This document shows positions 8,901-17,100 of a DNA stretch of 63,724 nucleotides, piece after piece (the stretch's first letter is position 1; the number at the start of each line of letters is the position of its first letter). Origin of the DNA: Pseudomonadota bacterium (GTDB taxonomy: Bacteria; Pseudomonadota; Gammaproteobacteria; Burkholderiales; Burkholderiaceae_C); assembly GCA_021805825.1 (NCBI GenBank), contig JAJZEC010000012.1, forward strand, positions 1-63,724, read 5' to 3'. Below the pieces are notes generated by a model. That model did not search any database and was not told the DNA's origin. It saw nothing but the letters and a program-made list of their open reading frames with translations. Made by a program: the position numbers and the translations under genes.

Positions 8901-11900
8901 CGACCGGCGCGCGCTGCCTGACCCGGCTTCGCGCCGCGAGCGCGGCAGCGAGGGCTTCGAGCCGGCGCGCGACGATGCCGAGCGCCGGCTTTGCGAGGCC
9001 TTTGCCCAAGTGCTGGAACTCGACGAAGTCGGGCGAAACGACCATTTTTTCGAACTCGGCGGCCACTCCCTGCTGGTGCTCAAGACGCTGGCGCTGCTCG
9101 GCGGCGAAGCCAGCGGCATCGACGCGGCGGCATTCTTCAGCCTGCCCACTCCGGCCGCGCTGGCGCGGCGGCTGCGCGGGGAGCGCGAACCTGCTGCAAG
9201 CGACAGCGCTGCGCTGGCGGGTGGCGTCGATGCCGCGGCGCCGATCGCCATCATCGCGGTAGCTGGGCGCTTTCCGGGCGCCGCCGATGTCGACGCCTTC
9301 TGGGCCAACCTGCTGGCCGGGCGCGACGGCATCCGGCATTTCCGGGATTCCGAACTCGACCCTTCGCTGCCCCCCGAACTGCTGCGCGACCCCGACTACG
9401 TCAAGGCGCGCGGGGTGCTCGACGGGGTGGAGAACTTCGATTCGGCCTTTTTCGGCATCCCGGCGCGCGAAGCCACGCTGATGGATCCGCAGCAGCGGGT
9501 GTTCCTGGAGCTGTGCTGGCAATGCCTGGAGCGAGGGGGCTACGCCCCCGACGGCCAGCGCCAGCCGGTGGGGGTGTTCGCAGGCATGCACAACGCCACC
9601 TATTTCCGGCAGCATGTGCAGGTGCACCCCGAGCAGGTCGAGCGCCTGGGCGAATTCCAGGTCATGCTGGGCAATGAAAAGGACTACATCGCCACCCGCA
9701 CCGCCAACCGCCTGAACCTCACCGGGCCGGCGGTGAGCCTCAACACTGCCTGCTCGACCTCCCTGGTGGCCATCGCCCAGGCGGTGCTGGCCTTGCGCGC
9801 AGGGCAATGCGCGATGGCCCTGGCCGGAGGCAGCTCGATCCATTGCCCACCGAACAGCGGCTACCTTTACCAGGAAGGCGCGATGTTGTCGCCCGACGGC
9901 ACCACCCGCAGCTTCGACGCCCGTGGCGCCGGCACGGTGTTCTCCGACGGCGCGGCCGTGGTGCTTCTCAAGCCCCTGCAGCAGGCGCTGGACGACGGCG
10001 ACCCCTTGCTGGCGGTGATCCGCGGGGTAGCGGTGAACAACGACGGCCGCGACAAGGCCAGCTTCACCGCCCCCAGTATCGACGGCCAGTCCGCGGTGAT
10101 TTCAGCGGCGCTGCGCGATGCCGGTGTGGAGGCCTCGGACATCGGCTATGTGGAGGCCCACGGCACGGCCACCCCGCTGGGCGACCCGGTGGAAGTCCAG
10201 GCGCTGACCGGAGTGCTGCGCGCGGGCGGCGCGCAGCCGGGCTCGTGCCTGCTGGGCTCGGTCAAGAGCAACGTCGGCCACCTGGTGATCGCCGCCGGGG
10301 TCACCGGGGTGATCAAGACCGCGCTGGCGCTGGAACAGGAGCGAATTCCCGCGAGCATCCATTACGACACCCCCAACCCCCACGTCGATTTTGAACATTC
10401 GCCGCTCAAGGTGTGCAGCGAGGCCACCGCTTGGCCGCGCGGGCCGCGCCCCCGGCTGGCCGGGGTCAGCAGCTTCGGCGTGGGAGGCACCAACGCCCAT
10501 GTGGTGTTGCAGGAGGCACCGGCACGAACGCCATCCGGCCCCGCGCAGGGCGCGCAACTGCTGATGCTGTCGGCGCGCAGCGCGGCCGCACTGCAGCGCA
10601 TGGCGATCAACCTGGCGCAGCACCTGGACGACAACCCAAAGCTCAACCTGGCCGACGCCGCCCACACTCTGCAGCATGGGCGCAGCGCCTTCGACCATCG
10701 CCTGTGCGTGGTCGCCTCCGACGCCGGGCAGGCCGCGCAGGCGCTGCGAGACCCGGCTCATGCCTGGCGCAGCCAGCGCAAGGCGGCTGCTCCCAGGCCG
10801 GTGGTGTGGATGTTTACCGGCCAGGGTTCGCAATACCCCGGAATGGGCTCGGGGCTGTACTCCCGCGACGGGGATTTCGCCCGTGCCTTCGACGCAGCCT
10901 GCGCCGCGCTGGGGCCGCACTTGGCATTCGACCTGAAGCGGCGCATGTTTGATGGCAGCGACGACCTGTCGGCAACCTCGATCACCCAGCCGGCGCTGTT
11001 CGCGCTGGAATATGCCCTGGCGCAGATGTGGCTGGCGCGCGGCCTGCGGCCGGCTGCGCTCGTCGGGCACAGCGTGGGCGAATTCGTGTGCGCGGTGCTG
11101 GCACAGATTCTGAGCCTGCAGGACGCGGCCGCGCTGGTGGCGCGCCGCGGCGCGCTGATGCAGCAGCAACCCCCCGGGTCGATGCTGTCGGTGCGCCTGG
11201 GCGCGGAAGAGTTGCAGGCGCTGCTGCCCGAGGGCATCGTGCTGGCCGCCGACAACGGCCCGCGCGCCAGCGTGGCCGCGGGCTCCGGGCAGGCGCTGGA
11301 CGAATTGCAGCGCCTGCTCGAGCAACGCGGAGTGCAGGCTCGGCGCATTCCCACCTCCCACGCCTTCCACTCGCCGCTGATGGACGGCGCCCTGCCCGGC
11401 TTCGAAGCCGCGGTGTCGGCCGTGCGCCTTGCCCCCGCGCAGCTGCCGCTAGTGTCCACCTGCAGCGGTGACTGGATGAGCCCGGAGCAGGCTACCTCAC
11501 CCGAGTACTGGGTGCGCCAGTTGCGCGAGCCGGTGCGCTTCGCGCCAGCGCTGCACCGTGCCCTCGAACGCCACCCGGCAGCGCTGTTCCTGGAAGTCGG
11601 CCCGCGATCGGCTCTTTGCGAACTGGCGCGCCAGCAGGGCAGCGCCGGCATGGTGCTGGCCGTCCCCAGCCTCGGAGGCAACGACCCCGCGCTCGAGGCC
11701 GCGCACGTGCTGCTGGCCGCCGGTGCTCTGTGGAGCGCCGGAAGTGGCCCGCAAGTGGATGCGGCCAACCCGCCGCAGGGCCGCCGCCGGATCTGCCTGC
11801 CCGGCTATTCCTTCGAGCCCACCCGGCACTGGGTGGACGCGCGCAGCCAGACCGCCAGCGCGTCGGCGGCCGCACCCGCGCCCGCGCCCGTGACACCTCC

Positions 11901-14124
11901 CTCCCTTTCACCTGCCGAGCACTCCGCCATGTCCACCACAGCCCCCTCCCTGCCCGTCGCGCCCGCTGCCTCCGATGCGACTGCCCACGAGGCTCTGGTG
12001 CAGCGCTTGCGCCGCTTGTTCGAGGACGTGGCCGGCGACGACCTGCAGCAGGCCGATCCAGCGGTGGCCTTTGTCGCGCTCGGGATCGACTCCCTGACGC
12101 TGACCCAGGCGGCACTGCAGCTCAAAAAGGAATTCGGCGTTCCGGTGAGCTTCAGGCAGTTGATGCAAGAGCTGCGCAGCTTCGACGCCCTGGCCACCCA
12201 CCTGCAGGGCCTGCTGCCGCAGCCGGCGCAGGCCGTGGCGGCCCCTGCGGCGCCCCAGCCGCAGGTCGCGTCGGCGGCGCCACAACCGGCCGCACCGACC
12301 GCACCGACCGCCGCGACCGCGCAATCGGCGATTTCAGGAGCCGGCGGCGGAGCGGTGCAGCAACTGATCGAACAGCAGATGCGCCTGATGGCCCAGCAAC
12401 TCGAGGTGCTGGGAAACCTGGCGCGAGGCGGCGGCGGGCCTGCCACGGCGGCTGCGCCCGCAGCAATTCCCGCAGCTGTGGCGCCCGCGGCGGCGGCAGT
12501 GGCACCCGTGCCATCCCATCCGACGCAGGCTGCGGCGACGGTCGCGTCCGCACCGGCCGACGACGATACCCGGCGCTACGACGTCAAGAAGGCCTTCGGC
12601 GCGATCGCCCGTATCCACACCAGCCAGGCCGGCTCGCTGAGCGAGCGCCAGAAGGCCCGGCTGGCCGCGTTCATCCGGCGCTATGTCGAACGCACAGCCA
12701 GGAGCCGTGACTACACCACCGAATACCGCAACCACCTGGCCGACCCCCGGGTGGTCAACGGCTTCCGGCCGCTGACCAAGGAGATCACCTACCAGATCGT
12801 CGTCGAGCGCAGCAAGGGTTCGCATCTGTGGGATCTGGACGGCAATGAATACGTCGACGTGCTCAGCGGCTTCGGCATGAGCCTGTTCGGCTGGCAGCCC
12901 GATTTCGTGCTGGAGGCCGTTCGCAAGCAGCTCGACGCGGGCTACGACATCGGCCCGCAGCATCCGCTGGCCGGCCCGGTGGGCGACCTGGTGTGCGAAC
13001 TCACCGGATTCGACCGTGCGGGGCTGTGCAACACCGGTTCGGAAGCGGTGATGGCGGCGTTGCGCATCGCCCGCACCGTTACCGGGCGCGACACCGTGGT
13101 GCTGTTCACCGGCTCCTACCATGGCACCTTCGACGAGGTGGTGGTGCGCGCGGGCAGGGCGGCCAAGGGAATCCCCGGGGCGCCTGGAATCATGCGAGGA
13201 ATGTTCGGCGATGTCCGGGTGCTGGACTACGGCACCCCCGAGTCCCTGGCCTTCATCCGGGAGCACGCCGGCGAACTTGCCGCGGTGCTGGTCGAGCCGG
13301 TGCAAAGCCGCAGACCGGAATTCAGGCCGGTGGACTTCCTCAAGGATGTGCGCGCAGTCACCGAGCAGAACGGCTGCTGCCTGATTTTCGACGAAGTCAT
13401 CACCGGCTTCCGCTCTGCGCTCGGAGGCACCCAGGAACTGTTTGGAATCCGCGCCGACCTGGCCACCTACGGCAAGGTCATCGGCGGTGGAATGCCCATC
13501 GGAGTGGTGGCGGGCAAGCGCGCCTACATGGACGCCCTTGACGGCGGCGCCTGGCAATACGGCGACGACTCCATCCCCATTGCGGGTGTAACGTATTTCG
13601 CCGGCACCTTCGTGCGCCACCCGCTGGCGCTGGCCGCCGCGCATGCCAGCCTGCTGCACCTGAAGGAGCGCGGCCCGGCGTTGCAGCAGGAGCTCAACGC
13701 CCGCACCACCGCCCTGGCCGAGGAACTCAGCGCCTTCTGCCGCGAGGTCGGCGCGCCGCTGGAGGTGCGCCACTTCAGTTCGTTGTGGAGGGTGAGCTGG
13801 CTGGAGGATCACCCGTTGCAGGACTTGCTGTTCGCCATGATGCGAAGCCGGGGCGTGCATATCCTGGACAACTTCCCGTGCTTCCTGACCACCTCCCACA
13901 CCGAGGCCGACATCCGGCTGGTCGCCGAAGCGTTCAAGGAGTCGGTGCGCGAACTGCAGGAGTCGGAATTCCTGCCCAGGCGCAAATCCCCAGTGGCGGT
14001 GGTGTTCGACGCCAGCAAGCCGCCGGTGCCGGGAGCCCGCCTGGGCAAGGATGCCTCCGGCAAGCCGGCATGGTTCGTTCCCCACCCCGACAACCCTTCG
14101 AAGTACATGAAGGTCAGCGCCTGA
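5980..14124 (+). CDS. Hybrid NRPS-PKS with in-line aminotransferase (C-A-PCP-KS-AT-ACP-AMT)
   Basis: 2714 aa. Domains with approximate positions: condensation (20-450, active site HHLVSDG near 162); adenylation (480-980, TSGSTGRPKG near 640, LPNGKLDR at its end); carrier (GGHSLL, Ser near 1030); ketosynthase (1087-1510, TACSTSL near 1257, EAHGTATPLGDP, KSNVGH); acyltransferase (1600-1900, GHSVGE near 1697, HAFH near 1795, the malonyl-type signature); carrier (GIDSLTL, Ser near 2038); an Ala/Pro-rich linker with a QQLEVL coiled stretch; and a PLP aminotransferase of class III (2200-2690, NTGSEAVMAA, DEVITGF, catalytic Lys in TYGKVIGGG near 2499). There is no ketoreductase. By analogy with mycosubtilin MycA and microcystin McyE, the AMT should convert the beta-ketone to a beta-amine. 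The chain would pass to the next gene; there is no thioesterase. Confidence 0.95.
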   Translation: MQDFSHPADVPEKGLTLEASPVFQERGPLSPGQEAMWFRNQLSGDHQACIVPSTFRVEAGLELDRLEAALRALVQRHAALRTLFVTTDEGPVQCVLEPAAAASRFQLLRVAMPGSQPDDPTLARQIAELVEQPFRVDRELPFRVCCIELGDGASIIALRVHHLVSDGLSMGILHRELASILGAGGDASELAPTGATLLDAARRQRAQAAGDAWEAQRRYWRDELAGVQDLQIATDRPRPARSDFQAGCVRLEIDAGPVEALRGLARAAGTSRFRAWLALFQVLLARMASQSDFAVGIPGGGRQDPAVRDTVGMFTNTLAIRLPQGTDAMGFNALLHAIDAKVLAAIEHSDCPFESVVADLTTDRSLERNPVYQAYFSFENLPDHWKLALPGLEVSALMLPRLHISLDLSLSIEEHAQGGATATWQYRADLFDEASVERMARRFGVLLRSVVAAPEAPLGDLAWYDEAERRQVLSTWSVNEVDYRINGGVASWLRARADAMPEATALVFGDVSMSYRELDRLSEHWAVRLRGAGVGPEVIVGLGMRRSFGLVVGLLAIVKAGGAFMSLDPDYPAQRLRQMLEDADASVLLSDAGSAQVFAELAPAARVLVVEADGGPVPEGAAQRLTDEAGPEDLAYVIFTSGSTGRPKGAMNLQRGLANDLLWYHRVLGFRPEDRVLQLTSISFDASIWQILATLAFGATVVLPPPGLARDVDALAREIRRSGITLLYLVPSQLRALLTVPGFQAPVPLRYMLCGGEALESELAGQFLQAFPGVGLGNFYGPSEASCDSAWQDVSLPLEPRAIVPIGRPTANVKLYVLDEGGRPLPSGVAGELYVGGVGVGRGYLKRPELTAERFVSDPWSEGGRLYRTGDRVRWLGDGRLEFLGRLDTQVKLRGQRVELGEIEAALRACAGVREAAVVAHGQAQALALVAYVVAPGVGVKAVRDELGAGLPAYMVPQHFVELDALPRLPNGKLDRRALPDPASRRERGSEGFEPARDDAERRLCEAFAQVLELDEVGRNDHFFELGGHSLLVLKTLALLGGEASGIDAAAFFSLPTPAALARRLRGEREPAASDSAALAGGVDAAAPIAIIAVAGRFPGAADVDAFWANLLAGRDGIRHFRDSELDPSLPPELLRDPDYVKARGVLDGVENFDSAFFGIPAREATLMDPQQRVFLELCWQCLERGGYAPDGQRQPVGVFAGMHNATYFRQHVQVHPEQVERLGEFQVMLGNEKDYIATRTANRLNLTGPAVSLNTACSTSLVAIAQAVLALRAGQCAMALAGGSSIHCPPNSGYLYQEGAMLSPDGTTRSFDARGAGTVFSDGAAVVLLKPLQQALDDGDPLLAVIRGVAVNNDGRDKASFTAPSIDGQSAVISAALRDAGVEASDIGYVEAHGTATPLGDPVEVQALTGVLRAGGAQPGSCLLGSVKSNVGHLVIAAGVTGVIKTALALEQERIPASIHYDTPNPHVDFEHSPLKVCSEATAWPRGPRPRLAGVSSFGVGGTNAHVVLQEAPARTPSGPAQGAQLLMLSARSAAALQRMAINLAQHLDDNPKLNLADAAHTLQHGRSAFDHRLCVVASDAGQAAQALRDPAHAWRSQRKAAAPRPVVWMFTGQGSQYPGMGSGLYSRDGDFARAFDAACAALGPHLAFDLKRRMFDGSDDLSATSITQPALFALEYALAQMWLARGLRPAALVGHSVGEFVCAVLAQILSLQDAAALVARRGALMQQQPPGSMLSVRLGAEELQALLPEGIVLAADNGPRASVAAGSGQALDELQRLLEQRGVQARRIPTSHAFHSPLMDGALPGFEAAVSAVRLAPAQLPLVSTCSGDWMSPEQATSPEYWVRQLREPVRFAPALHRALERHPAALFLEVGPRSALCELARQQGSAGMVLAVPSLGGNDPALEAAHVLLAAGALWSAGSGPQVDAANPPQGRRRICLPGYSFEPTRHWVDARSQTASASAAAPAPAPVTPPSLSPAEHSAMSTTAPSLPVAPAASDATAHEALVQRLRRLFEDVAGDDLQQADPAVAFVALGIDSLTLTQAALQLKKEFGVPVSFRQLMQELRSFDALATHLQGLLPQPAQAVAAPAAPQPQVASAAPQPAAPTAPTAATAQSAISGAGGGAVQQLIEQQMRLMAQQLEVLGNLARGGGGPATAAAPAAIPAAVAPAAAAVAPVPSHPTQAAATVASAPADDDTRRYDVKKAFGAIARIHTSQAGSLSERQKARLAAFIRRYVERTARSRDYTTEYRNHLADPRVVNGFRPLTKEITYQIVVERSKGSHLWDLDGNEYVDVLSGFGMSLFGWQPDFVLEAVRKQLDAGYDIGPQHPLAGPVGDLVCELTGFDRAGLCNTGSEAVMAALRIARTVTGRDTVVLFTGSYHGTFDEVVVRAGRAAKGIPGAPGIMRGMFGDVRVLDYGTPESLAFIREHAGELAAVLVEPVQSRRPEFRPVDFLKDVRAVTEQNGCCLIFDEVITGFRSALGGTQELFGIRADLATYGKVIGGGMPIGVVAGKRAYMDALDGGAWQYGDDSIPIAGVTYFAGTFVRHPLALAAAHASLLHLKERGPALQQELNARTTALAEELSAFCREVGAPLEVRHFSSLWRVSWLEDHPLQDLLFAMMRSRGVHILDNFPCFLTTSHTEADIRLVAEAFKESVRELQESEFLPRRKSPVAVVFDASKPPVPGARLGKDASGKPAWFVPHPDNPSKYMKVSA

Positions 14125-14164
14125 GCCTGCCCTGCATCCGAGCCCCAGACATAGCACCAGATCG

Positions 14165-17100
14165 ATGAACGAAATCCAGCCCCACCCGTCCCCGTTCAGC
14201 CCGGTCGACTACGACCCTTTTGCCGATTCCACGCCACTGGCCGAGGTGGTGCCGAGTACCGAGGCGCAAAGGGAGATCTGGCTGGCCTGCCAGCTCGGCG
14301 GCGACGCCACGCTGGCGTACAACGAGTCGATCACCCTCGATCTGAAGGGATCGCTGGACATCGCAGCCCTGGGCACTGCGCTGCAGGCGTTGGTCGAGCG
14401 CCACGACGCGCTGCGCGCGACCTTCAGCGCAGATGGCGAGCAGATGCTTATCGCCGAGCACTTGCAGCTGGATTTGCCGGTGGACGACCTGCGCGCGCAG
14501 AGTCCGGCCATCCGCGAAGCCGCGCTGCAGGCTGCGGCGCAGCAAGCGGTATCGACCCCCTTCGACCTACGCAACGGCCCGCTGCTGCGCGCCCGTTTGC
14601 TGCGGCTGGCGGATGACCACGCGGCGCTGGTGCTCAGCGCCCACCACATGGTTTACGACGGCTGGTCGTTCGGGGTGCTGATGCGCGACCTGGGGCTGCT
14701 GCTGACCGGGCGACGGGACGAGCTGCCCGCGCCTGCAGGTTTCGCCGCCTTTGCGCGGGCACTGTCCGAGCGCAACGACTCGGCAGAAGCCGCCGCCGAC
14801 GAAAGTTACTGGCTCGGGCGCTTCGCCACCCTTCCGCCAGTACTGGAATTGCCCTTCGACCATCCGCGAGGCCGTTCCCGGGGCTTCGCGTCGCAACGCG
14901 TCGACCACCTCCTCCCGGCGGATCTGGTTGCCGCGCTGAGGCAGTACGGTGCGCGATGCGGGGCGACGTTGTTCTCCACCATGCTGGCAGGCTTCGGCGC
15001 GCTGATGCAACGCCTGTCGGGAAACGACGAGGTCGTCGTCGGAGTGCCTGCGGCAGGCCAGACGCTGCCGGGCTTTGAAGACACCGTCGGCCATGGAGTG
15101 AACCTGCTGCCGCTGCGCCTCGCCCCGGATCCGGCGGCGCCACTGGCGATGTCGCTTTCGCAAGTGCAGGCTTCGGTGCTCGACGCCTTCGAGCACCAGC
15201 ACTACACCTTCGGCACCTTGCTGCAGAAGCTGCTGGTCGAGCGCGATCCCTCGCGGATTCCGCTGGCCCCGGTCATGTTCAACCTCGACCAGGCGATGAA
15301 CCTCGACGACTTTGGCGCGTTGCAGATTCAGTTGCACTCCAACCCGCGCCGCGCCGAGAACTTCGAGCTCTTTGTCAATGCCGTGCCCCAGACCGGAGGA
15401 TCGTTGTTGCTGGAGTGCCAGTACGCAAGCTGGCTGTACGACGAGCAGACGGTGCTCCGCTGGCTGGCCTGCTTCGAAGCGCTGTTGCGCGGAATCTGCA
15501 CCCACTCCGACGCGCCGCTCGGGGACTTGCCGATCGTCACCGGCGAGGATCATTCCCGACTGCTGGAACTCAATTCCACCGAAATGCCCCTGCCGCAGGA
15601 CTTGCGCCTGCACGTCCTCCTCCAGGCACAGGCTGCGAGATCCCCGCAGGCCGTTGCGCTGCGCCATGGCGGGGACGAGCTGAGCTACGCGCAACTGTGG
15701 GCAAGGGCCCATCGGCTGGCGCATGCCTTGCGCGCCAGAGGCGTACAACGGGGAACCCGCGTCGGCCTGTGCCTGCCGCGCGACGCCGACATGCTGCCCG
15801 CGCTGCTCGCGGTGCTGGTGGCCGGAGCCGGCTATGTGCCGCTGGATCCGGGCTTCCCGGCCGCGCGCCTGCGGGACATGGCCGAGGATGCACAGCTCGC
15901 GCTGCTTCTGACCAAGGCCGAATGCGCCGAGGCCCTGCCGTGGCCGCGCGAACACAGCCTGTGGCTCGACGCCGACGTCGACGAGATCGAGCGCCACCCC
16001 GAAACGCCCCCCGGAGCTGACACCCGGCGGGACGCCACCGGCGATTCGCTGGCCTACATGATCTATACCTCCGGGTCGACCGGCAAGCCCAAGGGAGTGA
16101 TGCTGCCCCACAAGGCGGTGGTGAATTTTCTGCTCGCGGTGGCCAAGAGGCCAGGGCTCGCCCCGGGTGACTGCCTGCTGGCCGTGACAACCCTGTCCTT
16201 CGATATTGCGGTGCTCGAGCTGCTTTTCCCCCTGAGCGTCGGGGCGACGGTGGTGCTGGCCAGCCGCGAACAGGCGGCCGATGGCTTTGCACTGCGTGCC
16301 TTGCTCGAGGAGAGTGGTGCCAATGCCATGCAGGCCACCCCAAGCACATGGCGACTGCTTTTCGGCGCGGGCTGGGGCGGCACCCCTGGGCTGAAGGCCT
16401 TGGTGGGCGGAGAGCCCCTGCCGGTCGACCTGGCCGCGCAGTTGCGCCGCAGTTGCGGCAGCGTCTGGAATATGTACGGCCCGACCGAGACCACGGTCTG
16501 GTCGACCTGCTGGGAGCTTCCCGGCGACGGCACGCCCATGGCCATCGGCACTCCGTTGGCGAACACCCAGGTCTGGATCCTGGACTCTCGCGGCGGTCTT
16601 TGCCCCATCGGCGTCCCGGGAGAAATCCATATCGGCGGGGCGAGTGTCGCGCTGGGTTACTGGCAGCGCGAGCAACTCACGGCCGAGCGCTTCCTCCCCA
16701 ACACCTTCGCCGATGGAGACGGCAACCGCATGTATCGCACCGGCGACCGCGGACGTTGGCGCAACGATGGCCTGCTTGAACACCTCGGGCGGCTGGACTT
16801 TCAGGTGAAGTTGCGGGGCTTTCGCATCGAGCTGGGAGATGTCGAATCGCACCTCGCAGACCATCCACAAGTCGCGCAGGCGCTAGCAATGGTTCGCGAG
16901 GACGTTCCAGGGGATGCGCGCCTGGTGGCCTATGTCGTTGCGCGTGATCCGGCTTCGCCACCTGCCACCGGCGACCTGCGGGAGCATCTCAAGCAAGGCC
17001 TTCCCGCGTACATGATTCCCCAGCATGTCGTGCCGCTTCCGGCATTGCCGCTTTTGCCGAACGGAAAAATCGATCGCAAGCAGTTGCCCTCCCCGTTGGC

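Noticed and set aside
12334-14157. Long minus-strand ORF (607 codons) opposite the aminotransferase domain
   Set aside because: High-GC coding DNA routinely leaves the opposite strand open; the translation resembles no family and the plus strand is clearly an NRPS-PKS.
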